The notes under the pieces were generated by a model, which saw only the letters and a list, made by a program, of their open reading frames with translations, had not been told where the DNA came from and ran no database searches. This document shows, piece by piece, positions 10,754 to 21,869 of a DNA stretch of 64,000 nt. A program made the translations under genes and the position numbers. The DNA is taken from positions 1,178,501 through 1,242,500 of the forward strand of contig NC_088295.1 of assembly GCF_032854445.1 (NCBI RefSeq), written 5' to 3'. The DNA comes from Liolophura sinensis. Taxonomy: Eukaryota; Mollusca; Polyplacophora; Chitonida; Chitonidae. The first letter of the stretch is position 1; every line of letters begins with the position of its first letter.

Positions 10754-13069
10754 ATACATACCTTAATACAACATAATAACTGGAAAATAAAGTACTAGTA
10801 TCTTGTCTTTTTATTTGTATTTTCTCGACCAGTTAATTGCTTCACTGGCCCATTGTATAACAATCCCCACACATTTAAGATTATATGTTCAAGTCTGGCT
10901 CGTGTTAGAGTAGTTTGTTTCGACATTGCAGGTGTATATAGGCATTTGACAGTAGCGGCTAGTATTTTAGACTAGCAAAAATAATAAGTCTGTGCATTCA
11001 CAACTTTTTTTCACTTCTGTTTTAGATTTGAAAATACTTACGCCGGTTTCTCTCTTCGTTAGAATATGCCGTTGTCAAATGCAGAGCGAGTGGCTGCTTG
11101 GAGGAAACGACAGCGGGAAAATCCAGAGAAGCACAACGAATATAAGAGAAAAGAAAGGGAAAGGTACCAAAAGAAAAAAGAAAGAGGTGTCGTTAAGCCC
11201 ATAGCAGACCTTGGGGCGAGGGCGCAGAGAAAACAAAAGAGGGCATGGCGAATAAACCAACAAACCAAACGATGTCGGGATTTTGAAATTAGAAGGACCG
11301 TCAATGCAATCATGACACCTCCACTGTCACCTACAACGCCGGAGCAGGGGAATCAAGCAGGAAGGGTGGAAACAATGAGACGCTTTGGAAGACAGAAAGT
11401 AAGAAGGGACAGGGCAAAATCATACAGAGAATTGTTTAAACTGAGAGTAAAACTACAAGAAGAAAGAAGAGTGAAAGAAAGATACAAGAAACGTTACCGC
11501 TTCAAAACAAGGGGAAGAAACATCGATTAGAGAAAGAGGTAGACGAAACTATCAAACGACATGAACACAAGAAGGCCTTGTTGGTAAATCAAGCTATTAT
11601 TCAACGGATTAGGTCAAGGTACATGCTATCGAAAAGTCAAGCAGAGAAAAAGATGGTATCAAGTATAGTCTGTACATATAAAATACTGAAGAAGCTTAAA
11701 CTGGCCGAGTTTGCCAGGAAGAAACTGGGCTTTTCAACACACTCTTTCAATGCAAAGCGGGATGGGCAGGTAAGAGAGAGACGGAAACCAAATGGACCGT
11801 GCAGACTGAAGGGAAAGGTTGTTACCTTTCTGAGTCGCGATGATAACAGCCGGATGAAGGCGGGAAAGAAGTCAACAATAACAAGGCTGGGCGTAAAAAG
11901 ACAAATCCGCCTATTGTCAGATGATCCTCTAGCTTTGCATTCAAAATTTCTGATGGAGGAAAGTTGCAAAATATCTTACAGTCTCTTTTGCTCCCTACGA
12001 CCATTTCATGTCATGAAACCAACGGCAAAAGACAGAGAAACTTGCCAGTGCAGAATTCATGAAAATTTTAAGTTTAAGATGGAAGCCTGTCATCAACTAA
12101 AAGTCATCTCTTCATCATGTATTGACGTTGCCTTGTGTAACATTACTTGCGACATGCAAAAGAAAGCGTGTATGTACAGGGAATGTCCCAACTGTGAAAG
12201 CAAAGAACTGGATTTTGATCTCACTGATAGAGGTAAACAAGTGTCGTGGACAGCATGGAAAACAAAGAGGCAGGAGTGGGAAAAGAAAGTGAATGGTGAG
12301 ACTAAGGTGTCTGTGACAAACATCACCGTTAAGGAACGTGAATATGGAACACTGGAAACCTTGGCAACTGAACTGAATAACGACATCCAAAGGGGGAGTC
12401 GTCACATCTTCAACATAACCCATCAATACAAAGCACTAAGGCTTTTAAAGAATCAGCTTACAGACGAAGAAGTTATGGTACATATTGACTTCTCCGAGAA
12501 CTATAACTGCAAATATTCTGAAGAAATTCAGAGTATGCATTTTGGGGCGTCGCAAAGGCAAATAACCCTGCATACTGGGGTCGCCTATACCAGGTCAAAG
12601 ACTTACTCTTTTTGCACCATGTCGGACAGCTTAAATACATGCTCCGGCGGCAATATGGGCTCATCTCCAGCCGGTCATTCTTCACCTTAAAGAGTTAGAG
12701 CCTAATGTCAATGTCATCCACTTTATCAGCGACTGCCCAGCTACGCAGTACAGGAACAAACAAAACTTTTACCTGTTTTCAAATAGGATTTTTCAACATG
12801 GGTTTAGAGAAGGAACCTGGAACTTCTTAGAAGCAGGCCATGGCAAAGGTGCGGCAGACAGTATCGGCGCTGTCATCAAGCGTACCGCAGACAAGCTGGT
12901 CAGTGTTCAAGGCAAAGACATCGTGAATGCTGAGGGACTCATGGCAGAACTGGTCAAAGTGAACACGAGTGTGAAGCTGTTCCTGATTTCAGAAGAAATC
13001 GTCGATTCATTGGAATCTGAGCTTCCATCTGACTTACGGCCTCTTTCGAAGACAATGCAGATTCACCAG

Positions 13070-13460
13070 GTATATATAACAAAGCTCGTTTTATAATGGA
13101 TCGATAGTTGCTTACAGTCGTAACAAGAATGTCTAACTCGTATCACGGTTCGACACTGTTTATGTGCGGGAGAAACCGGGAGAGGCCGAAGTAAACCACC
13201 GCCCTTCGTAAGAGGGACCTAATATTGGCATGAGAGTTGCAGCCATCAAGGGCGTAAACTCTCTCGCCCAGTGAGGAACTCCCTTAATTGTTAAAGCGTG
13301 AAATAAAATCAGCTGTTACGATATAATTTTGTAGTAATACGTAGATTAAATTATTAGTTTTTCATGAAGATCTTTCATTGTTGATGGCAGTCCATATATG
13401 GTAGAAACCAAGTTGTATGAAACAATGCAAACTGGACTATTTAAAAGTTCTTTTTTTCAG
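13070..13460 (+). other. Intron 1 of the transposase gene
   Basis: GTATAT at the start and TTTTTTTCAG at the end, phase 0. The middle (13150-13280) has GGAGAAACCGGGAG and GTAAACCACCG, which loosely resemble repeat family C found at 41146 and 54660; this may be an old SINE remnant. Confidence 0.65.
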
Positions 13461-13571
13461 GTTGTAACAGTCCATCCTGGAGAAGTGCGACACAGAGTTC
13501 TTTCCTGTTTCTGCAAAAAACCTGCTGTATGTGACTGCTTTGGACTAACTACTGCCACCTTCCCAGTTGAG

Positions 13572-13840
13572 GTATGTATTTATAGACTTATCCAGTTTTC
13601 TGTAGAAGTTGTTTGCTGTCAGAAATGGTCTAAAAGGTTACGTTAAGTTCTGATTTGGTGTCAGTTTGAATCTGCGCGTAATACATACTACCACTGACCT
13701 CAACCGAATACAAGAGTGAAAAAAAATAATCAATATAATTTTTCCCTCTTGTGGATGAAAATTCTCCATCCATATCTGGTTTAATATATATATTATTATA
13801 TATATAATATATATTATATATATATGTGGACGATGATGAG
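13572..13840 (+). other. Intron 2 of the transposase gene, with AT microsatellite at its 3' end
   Basis: Clear donor GTATGT. The 3' end is an uninterrupted (TA)n run at 13784-13825, leaving no pyrimidine tract. The only usable in-frame acceptor I see is GATGAG before 13841. Confidence 0.5.
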
Positions 13841-14189
13841 GAGATGGAGGTCCAGGTTATGCACTGTGTTGGCAAAAATAGGTACTTTTGGCCAATGATT
13901 GACGACGCAGTATGGTACAGGGAAGGAGATGTCGTTACATTGCTTCGGGATCCCCCAAGACCGGTCACCAAGCGCCACTGTGAAATTGACAAACGTGTTT
14001 GGCGTCTCATAGAATCAGAAATGGACCTGGACTGATTTCTGGCAGTGCGAATTCACTGAGATTACCGCTGACGATTTGTTCTACTCGATATCGTTTCATC
14101 GAGTTTTGCTTTTTTCTTCATTCAAAATCATTGTATCCAGTTCGAGGGTCTACGTAGACCTATTGTTTCTTCAGATCTAACGGATTGAT

Positions 14190-14241
14190 GTCATTTCCGT
14201 AATTACTTGTCATTACCGTAACTGATTGTCATTACCGTAAT
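14190..14241. promoter_or_regulatory. Right subterminal motif cluster of the transposon
   Basis: Three direct copies: GTCATTTCCGTAAT (14190), GTCATTACCGTAAC (14209) and GTCATTACCGTAAT (14228), spaced 19 bp apart. Confidence 0.65.
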
Positions 14242-14525
14242 GTGTGTTTATTATATCTCTAAAATCGCACGAAACAACAAAAGACCAAAGACAAGGCCTG
14301 GGTGTTCGTTCATTTGCGTTATATAAAATAACCCATTGTTGAAATCTGAGGTTTGCCGTGAATCGTGGTTTCCAAGATCGAATATTGTAGCGTAATTCCA
14401 TTATACAATCGGATCTCATGAAGCATGCGCAGTTTTTTGCACAATGGTGACTGTATTGGAGTGATTTATGCTTATCGAGCTGTGCCTTTCTAGTTGGCAA
14501 ACCAGTACCTTGTGTTAAGAAGAGA

Positions 14526-14531
14526 AATAAA
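14526..14531 (+). terminator. Candidate polyadenylation signal of the transposase gene
   Basis: AATAAA about 490 bases after the stop codon and 46 bases before the right TIR. Confidence 0.35.
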
Positions 14532-14576
14532 CAATGTGGATAATGTTATATGAAGTTTTGATCTTATTCAATCAAT

Positions 14577-14590
14577 GTTACGGAAATGAC
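14577..14590 (+). repeat. Right terminal inverted repeat
   Basis: GTTACGGAAATGAC is a perfect inverted match to 10335-10348. Confidence 0.7.
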
Positions 14591-14911
14591 AAAACCAAAA
14601 AGATGGCCAGACAATAATGCAAAATTATTTAATTATAACATTGTTGACTCGCTGCAGGTCGTTTAGACTTGTTACACGTCATATCAGCAACAATTTAACA
14701 TAACTGAATAGCTCTCTTGGCACTTTGGTCGTGAATTAACAATAATGGTGAGATTTCCGCTATTTTTTGGAATAACCCAAAAATGAACCGCACATCCAGG
14801 GAAAATCTATGAGCCCAGGTCTAAGGCGTTAAACCCTCTTGTGCCTAACTTTTCACATATAACGATAAGGAATCTGAAAAAGGCCCTAAAATAGAAAAAG
14901 GATAGATTTGC
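14591..14911. other. No feature seen
   Basis: AT-rich spacer between the transposon and a SINE fragment. Confidence 0.5.
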
Positions 14912-15030
14912 AGACCTTCCCACGAACGGCCGGAGAGGAAGCCAGCATGAACTGAACTCGCATCGACCGCATTGGTGAGAGGCTTCTAGGTCACTACGCT
15001 GCGCTAGCGCGCTAACCGACTGAGCAAAGG
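14912..15030 (-). mobile_element. V-SINE-like family A, head fragment
   Basis: Holds GCAGACCTTCCCACGAACGG through GCTGCGCTAGCGCGCTAACC to AAAGGAGGTCCCCC, i.e. the 5' half (minus-strand element) including the tRNA-like head. The 3' half is missing. Confidence 0.82.
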
Positions 15031-15081
15031 AGGTCCCCCTTTGGTATTATAGGGGAAGATGTTTGGTATAGCCCTATAAGT

Positions 15082-15335
15082 TGAGGAGTTCGGTTTTTAG
15101 GGCGAGGAGTCTGGTACATAGGGCGAGGAGTCTGGTACAAAGGGCGAGGAGTTCGATACAAAGGGCGAGGAGTTCGATACAAAGGGCGAGGAGTTCGGGA
15201 CATAAGGCGAAGAGTTCGGGACATAAGGCGAAGAGTTCGGGACCAAGGCGAGGAGTTCGGGACATAGGGCGAGGAGTTCGGGACATAGGGCGAGGAGTTC
15301 GGTACATGAGGCGAGGAGTTCGGGACATGAGGTGA
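15082..15335. repeat. 21-bp minisatellite between two SINE fragments
   Basis: About 12 copies of a 21-bp unit, GAGGAGTTCGGGACATAGGG plus C, with GTACAA and ATACAA variants. One related GAGAAGTTCGGTATAGGGC unit lies at 15713, on the other side of the family B SINE, so the SINE may have landed inside the array. Confidence 0.9.
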
Positions 15336-15706
15336 GTGAGTGAGTGACTGAGTGATTGGGTGTAACGTCGTATTCAACAATTTTTCACTCATATGACGAC
15401 GAAGGAATCCTTAGGGTGTTTGTAATGTGCCTCCTTGTTGCAAGACGGATTTCCATCGCTGTTTTCGCTAAAGCTGCTTCACTGAGACGACTTACCCAAG
15501 GCAAGTACGACGCCCCGCCCGAGCCATTATACTGATACGGATCAACCAGTCATTGCACCATCCTCTTCATGCTGAACGAAGTTAGTTACAACTTCCTGTT
15601 ACCACTTCCTTTTTTAAAGTCTTAAGTGTGACTCGACCTAGGATTGATCCTGGATCTACCGCTCTCGAAGCGGACGCTCTACCACCTGTGCTGTCCGGGC
15701 CGTCAT
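15336..15706 (-). mobile_element. tRNA-headed SINE, family B, near full length
   Basis: About 370 bp. The plus strand shows (GAGT)n, then TAACGTCGTATTCAACAATT, GACGACGAAGGAATCC, and at the far end the tRNA-like head (minus-strand A-box-like TGGTAGAGCGTCCG, B-box-like GGATCAATCCTAGG). Its 3' block (CGTCGTATTCAACAATTTTT, CATATGACGACG) is clearly related to the block in family A, consistent with the shared V domain of V-SINEs. Confidence 0.85.
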
Positions 15707-16110
15707 ATAAGGTGAGAAGTTCGGTATAGGGCTCGGTTAATTCTACTCAAAAGATCTTACTTCCAGGGAGATCTATTTTCATTCAAAAATGAATGTATAG
15801 ATGCGACCTGTAAAACTGTTTATGCACAGCACGTGATAGCTTATTCAATTGAAAGGAAAGAGGTGCCTATTCTTTTGAAGTAGGTCACAAATAAAAACAT
15901 CAGTCAGAAGTCGGCATGCATTAAAATGTGTGTCTCGACTTTCCATACCGGTGCTCAGGTAGGTATTGTGGAGTACAATCTGAAAAGCCTTGAAAACAGA
16001 CCAAAACAACTTGGCCTACAAATATATATCTATATATGTGCATGAACACTAGACCGCCTGTGCATGCGCTTGCATAATAGTGTAACTCGGACGTTTTGGT
16101 TTATTAAAGA
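15707..16110. other. No feature seen
   Basis: One stray 21-bp array unit at 15713 and a TATATATCTATATATG run near 16021. Otherwise unremarkable. Confidence 0.5.
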
Positions 16111-16430
16111 TATTTATTTATTTGTTTGATTGGCGTTTGGCGCCGTACTTAAGGATATTTCACTTATACGACGGTGGAGTTTTGGTGGTATTATACGTTA
16201 TGGTGGGCAAAGCCAAATGGAGCCGTGGGAAACCGGTGACCATCCGCGAGATACTGCAGCCCTTCCTCCTGCGTATACGACAGGAGAGAAATAAGTATCA
16301 ATGTATTTGATTGGTGTTTTACGCCGTTCTCAGGAACATTTCACTTATACGACAGTGGCCCATGATAGTGGGGGGGGGGGGGGGGGGGGGGTGAGGGACC
16401 GGGCAGAGAAACCCACGAGCAGGGAGACAA
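16111..16430 (-). mobile_element. Two adjacent truncated V-SINE-like family A copies
   Basis: Copy 1 is 16111-16292 (GATTGGCGTTTGGCGCCGTA, later GGTGACCATCCGCGAG). Copy 2 is 16300-16430 (GATTGGTGTTTTACGCCGTT, then a G homopolymer at 16371-16391, then CCGGGCAGAG). Same orientation and diverged, so they are probably separate insertions rather than a recent duplication. Confidence 0.8.
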
Positions 16431-16733
16431 ATGTTGCGTTACAACAAGCTAGTATTACTGCTATAGTGTAGTTGTTTCCTTAAAGTATTCAATGAACTTT
16501 AAATTTAATCAGCGAAGTTTGTGTTAGTATTTGGGGCAATGCACCAAAGAACTGATCTGATAAACTTTAGTATGAAGAATGAAAGAACTCATTTGTATAT
16601 ATGATTACAGGTATTCACTCTTTGCAGATTTCAAAATGAAGTTTCCTAGATGATGATATTTTCATTTTCACCAGTCATTAGCCTTGAGTTTTTGTCGAGT
16701 CTCCATATTTTCAGCGGTGCAAAAGTAGATGCT
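16431..16733. other. No feature seen
   Basis: AT-rich, unique-looking spacer before the next array. Confidence 0.5.
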
Positions 16734-17424
16734 CTATATTAATACTTGTAGCATCATGGCCTACATAATACACGTAGCATGCTGGCATATATAATACATG
16801 CAGCATGATGGCCTACGGAATACATGTAGCATGATGGCCTACATAATACATGTAGCATGATGGCCTACATAATACATGTAGCATGATGGCCTACATAATA
16901 CATGTAGCATGATGGCCTACATAATACATGTAGCTGATGGCCTACATAATACATGTAGCTGATGGCCTACATAATACATGTAGCTGATGGCCTACGGAAT
17001 ACATGTAGCATGATGGCCTACATAATACATGTAGCTGATGGCCTACATAATACATGTAGCTGATGGCCTACGGAATACATGTAGCATGATGGCCTACATA
17101 ATACATGTAGCATGATGGCCTACATAATACATGTAGCTGATGGCCTACATAATACATGTAGCTGATGGCCTACATAATACATGTAGCTGATGGCCTACAT
17201 AATACATGTAGCTGATGGCCTACATAATACATGTAGCATGATGGCCTACATAATACATGTAGCTGATGGCCTACATAATACATGTAGCATGATGGCCTAC
17301 ATAATACATGTAGCATGATGGCCTACATAATACATGTAGCTGATGGCCTACATAATACATGTAGCTGATGGCCTACGGAATACATGTAGCATGATGGCCT
17401 ACATAATACATGTAGCATGATGGC
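16734..17424. repeat. 25/26-bp minisatellite
   Basis: About 27 copies of a unit with GATGGCCTACATAATACATG followed by TAGC. Long form TAGCATGATGG (26 bp) and short form TAGCTGATGG (25 bp) are interspersed, as are CTACGGAATAC variants. Each unit has the 8-bp palindrome TACATGTA. Confidence 0.95.
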
Positions 17425-17430
17425 GTGAGG

Positions 17431-17722
17431 GAATGACACTGCTAGCATGACAATAATCTGTAGCAGTAGCAATAATCTGCTCCAATGACCCAATAATCTG
17501 TGTCAGTGACACAATAATCTGTGTCAATGACACAATAATCTGCGGCAATGACCCATTAATTCGTTACGGCAATGACACAATAATCGGCCAAAACGACCCA
17601 TTTATCCGCTACCGAAACGACACAATAATCTGCGGGAAATGACACAATAATGTGCGGAAATGACACATTTATCTGCCGAAACGACACAATAATCTGCGGA
17701 AATGACACAATAATGACACACA
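17431..17722. repeat. Degenerate ~20-bp array (ATGACACAATAATCTG)
   Basis: About 14 diverged units with core AATGACACAATAATCTGCGG. It contains GTTACGGCAATGAC at 17563-17576, identical to the transposon subterminal motif at 10720-10733, and several GCGGAAATGAC near-matches. Confidence 0.8.
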
Positions 17723-18112
17723 GACTGGTTTGGACAGCGTTTTCGGTCACTTGGCCGGAATGTTTGGGGGGGGGGGGGGGGGAATGGGGATGGAGGTCAC
17801 TCACAAATTCATCAACCCGTGTAGTCATACTATATGGTTCTTTTCAAAGATAATTAATATGAACACGAACGATGAGACAACGTTAGTGCCATTCAAAATT
17901 GTTTTCTTTCCTCATTTTACTTTTTTGGTTGATCCATAGAAAGCATTCAAATTAGTATAGTATAAAATACGTCGGTCTTTTCGAACTGCATCTCAGTGGC
18001 GCAACGTCACCTCCCTTACCTCATAAAAATTTCCCTAATATGAAACGTTTTCTAATCAGCTTTAATGGATTATCAGGTGATCAAAATACGGTGAAAAAAA
18101 ACAAAAAAACGG
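17723..18112. other. No feature seen
   Basis: G homopolymer at about 17765-17783; the rest is unremarkable. Confidence 0.5.
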
Positions 18113-21100
18113 TGCTCTGGTAAACCTCGATCCTCACCTGCCAGACACGCACGACTTCTGCTAAACCTTCTGATCCGCCAGACACACACGGCATCTCACA
18201 AACCTCTTGATATGCCAGACACGCACGGCACCTGATAAACCTCCTGATCTGCCAGACACGTATGACATCTGATAAACCTCTTGATCTGCCAGACACGCAC
18301 GGCATCTGATAAACCTCCTGATCTGCCAGACACGCATGGTATCTGATAAACCTCCTGATCTGACAGACAAGTACGGCACGTGATAAACCCCCTGATCTGC
18401 CAGATACGCACGGCACCTGATAAACCTCTTGATATGACAGACATGCACGGCACCTGATAAACCTCTTGATCTGCCAGACACGCACGGCACCTTATAAACG
18501 TCTTGATCTGAACGACACGTACGGCATCTGATAAACCTCCTGATCCACCAGACACGCACAGCATCTGATAAACCTCTTGATATGGCAGACATGCATGGCA
18601 TCTGATAAACCTCTTGATCTACCAGACACGCACGGCACCTGAGAAATCTCTTGATCTGCCAGACACGTATGACATCTGATAAACCTCTTGATCTGCCAGA
18701 CACGCACGGCACCTGATAAACCTCCTGATCTGCCAGACACGTATGATATCTGATAAACCTCTTGATCTGCCAGACACGCACTTCATCTGATAAAACTCCT
18801 GATACCGCAGACACGCACGGCAAATGATAAACCTCTTGATCTGCCAAACACGTATGACATGTGATAAACCTCTTGATCTGCCAGACACGTATGACATCTG
18901 ATAAACCTCTTGATCTGCCAGACACGCACGGCATCTGATAAATCTCCTGATACCCCAGACACGCATGATATCTGATAAACCTCTTGATCTGCCAGACACG
19001 CACGGCACCTGATAAACCTCCGGATCTGCCAGACACGTACGGCATCTGATAAACCCCCTGATCTGCCAGACACGCACGGCATCTGATAAACCTCCTGATC
19101 TGCCAGACACGTATGATATCTGACAAACCTCTTGATCTGCCAGACACGCACGGCACCTGATAATCCTCTTGATCTGCCAGACATACATGGTATCTGATAA
19201 ACCTGATACCCCAGATAAGCACGGCATCTGATAAAGCTCCTGATACCCCAGACACGCACAGCATCCGATAAACCTCTTGATCTGCCAGACACGAACGGCA
19301 CCTGATAAACCTCCTGATCTGCCAGACACGTATGATATCTAATAAACCTCTTGATCTGCCAGACACGCACGGCATATGATAAACGTCTTAGTCTGAACGA
19401 CACGTACGGTATCTGATAAACCTCTTGATCTACCAGACACGCACGGCACCTGAGAAATCTCTTGATCTGCCAGACACGTACGGCATCATATAAACCTCCA
19501 GATCTGCCAGACACGTATGGTATCTGATAAACCTCTTGATCTGCCAGACACGCACGACATCTGATAAACCTCCTGATACCCCAGACACGCACGGCATCTG
19601 ATAAACCTCCTGATACCCCAGACACGCACAGCATCTGATAAATCTCCTTATACCCCAGACACGCACGGCATCTGATAAAACTCTTGATCTGCCAGACACG
19701 CATGGCATCTGATAAAACTCTTGATCTGCCAGACACGTATGATATCTGATAAACCTCTTGATCTGCCAGACACGCACGGCATCTGACAAACCTCTTGATC
19801 TGCCAGACACGCACGGCATCTGATAAACCTCTTGATACCCCAGACACGCACGGCATCTGATAAACCTCCTGATACCGCAGACACGCATGGTATCTGATAA
19901 ACCTCTTGATCTGCCAGACACGCACGGCACCTGATAAACCCCCTGATCTGCCAGACACGTATGATATCTGGAAAACCTATTGATCTGCCAGACACGCACG
20001 GCATCTGATAAATCTCCTGATACCCCAGACACGCACGGCATCTGACAAACCTCTTGATCTGCCAGACACGCACGGCCTCTGATAAACCTCCTGATACCCC
20101 AGACACGCACGGCATCTGATAAATCTTCTGATACCCCAGACACGCACGGCAACTGATAACCTCTTCATCTGCCAAACACGCACGGCACCTGATAAACCTC
20201 CGGATCTGCCAGACACGCACGGTATCTGATAAACCTCTTGATACCCCAGACACGCACGGCATCTGATAAATCTCCTGATACCTCAGACACGTACGGCATC
20301 TGATAAAACTCTTGATCTGCCAGACACGCACGGCACCTGATAAATCTCCTGATACCCCAGACACGCATGATATCTGATAAACCTCCTGATCTGCCAGACA
20401 CGCACGGCACCTGATAAACCTCCGGATCTGCCAGACACGCACGGCATCTGATAAACCTCTTGATACCCCAGACACGCACGGCATCTGATAAATCTCCTGA
20501 TACCTCAGACACGTACGGCATCTGATAAAACTCTTGATCTGCCAGACACGCACGGCACCTGATAAATCTCCTGATACCTCAGACACGTACGGCATCTGAT
20601 AAAACTCTTGATCTGCCAGACACGCACGGCACCTGATAAACCTCCTGATCTGCCAGACACGTATGATATCTGATAAACCTCTTGATCTACCAGACACGTA
20701 CGGCACCTGAGAAATCTCTTGATCTGCCAGACACATATAACATCTTATAAACCTCTTGATCTGCCAGACACGCACGGCATCTGATAAACCTCCTGATCTG
20801 CCAGACACGTATGGTATCTGACAAACCTCTTGATCTGCCAGACACGCACGGGATCTGATAAACCTCCTGATACCCCAGACACGCATGGTATCTGATAAAC
20901 CTCTTGATCTGCCAGACACGCACGGCACATGATAAACCTCCTGATCTGCCAGACACGTATGATATCTGATAAACCTCTTGATCTGCCAGACACGCACGGC
21001 ATCTGATAAATCTTCTGATACCCCAGAGACGCACGGCATCTGACAAACCTCTTGATCTGCCAGACACGCACGGCATCTGACAAACCTCCTGATACCCCAG

Positions 21101-21482
21101 ACACGCATGGCATCTGACAAACCTCTTGATCTGCCAGACACGCACGGCATCTGATAAACCTCCTGATATCCCAGACACGCACGGCATCTGATAAATCTCC
21201 TGATACCCCAGACACGCACGGCATCTGATAAACCTCCTGATCTGCCAGACACGTACGGCATCTGACAAAGTTCCTGACCTGCCAGACACGCACGACACCT
21301 GCGCACGGCACCTGATGAAGCTTTTGCTCTGGGAGACAGGCACGACACTTGGTAAACCTCTTGATCTGCCAGACACACATGACACCAGATAATCCTCCTG
21401 ACCTTCCAGACACGCAGAAAACTTGGTAAACCTCCTGATCTGACACGCACGGCACTTGATAAACGTCTTGATCTGCCGTACA
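18113..21482. repeat. 3.4-kb, 37-bp minisatellite (largest array)
   Basis: About 90 direct copies of a 37-bp unit with GGCATCTGATAAACCTC, then CTGATCTGCC and AGACACGCAC. Two subtypes differ in the spacer: GATCTGCCAGAC and GATACCCCAGAC. Runs of mixed subtypes repeat as larger blocks (for example 20200-20620), indicating unequal exchange. Minus-strand frames up to 611 codons (RVWQIRRFIRCRACLADQ-type repeats) follow from the stop-free unit. The right end (21240-21480) is the most diverged. Confidence 0.96.
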
Positions 21483-21869
21483 CACACTAAACCTTGGAAT
21501 CAGCATGTCGTAAGTTAGACATCGGCTCTAGGGGTACTCCCGGGACTCGTGCCATAAACATCTTCTAAACAGTATGATTTTGTAAAGTGACGTGTTGTTC
21601 ATTATACGCGTTAACATTCATAATGACAACTACCTGTCAAACCTTACTCTCCCTTAATAAACAAATCAATACCGGTACAGACAAAGTTTGAAGTTTTAAA
21701 ACGTAAACCTGCGTCGGATTTCACACAGACAGTATCATGAGAGTTGAAACAAGGCTAGAACATGTCATCTAGCTATATTGTCACAGATGAAAACATGGAA
21801 CGGTATTTTACCGCTCTTATGTGATAGTCAAGCACATGCCACATACCATTTTGTTTTTTACTCTATCTA
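21483..21869. other. No feature seen
   Basis: Unique-looking spacer between the large array and a SINE. Confidence 0.5.

Larger units (their letters stand above)
11066..14035 (+). pseudogene. DDE-like transposase, three exons, two frameshifts
   Basis: Exon 1 (11066-13069) starts at ATG with a strongly basic segment (AERVAAWRKRQRENPEK), then a coiled, Lys/Glu-rich stretch, a Cys/His cluster (CQCRIHEN, later CPNC) and a DDE-like core: VHIDFSENY (12478), HFISDCPATQYRNK (12719) and NFLEAGHGKGAAD (12815), giving candidate D, D and E. Exon 2 is 13461-13571 (donor GTATAT at 13070, acceptor TTTTCAG, phase 0; VLSCFCKKPAVCDC). Exon 3 ends at 14035 with a small domain (NRYFWPMIDDAVWY, PVTKRH). The frame slips near 11500 (frame 2 to 1) and near 12635 (frame 1 to 2); either the copy is dead or the assembly has single-base errors. 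Proteins of this build are common, uncharacterised entries in invertebrate and fish genomes. Transposase function is inferred from the D/D/E pattern and the flanking TIRs. Confidence 0.75.
10335..14590 (+). mobile_element. DNA transposon with 14-bp TIRs and DDE-like transposase
   Basis: The left end GTCATTTCCGTAAC (10335-10348) is the exact reverse complement of the right end GTTACGGAAATGAC (14577-14590). The same motif, with one or two changes, recurs inside both ends: left at 10526, 10681, 10696, 10720 (inverted) and 10740 (inverted); right at 14190, 14209 and 14228. Such subterminal repeats are typical transposase-binding sites. The transposase-like gene at 11066-14035 lies between them and is followed by AATAAA at 14526. 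No target-site duplication could be recognised, so the exact ends are provisional. Superfamily could not be assigned by eye. Confidence 0.72.

Noticed and set aside
16734-17424. Regular repeats suggesting a CRISPR array
   Set aside because: Units are contiguous with no unique spacers, and the genome is eukaryotic; the same applies to the other arrays.
19648-21483. 611-codon minus-strand frame
   Set aside because: A by-product of the 37-bp array; overlapping long frames exist in the other minus-strand phases.
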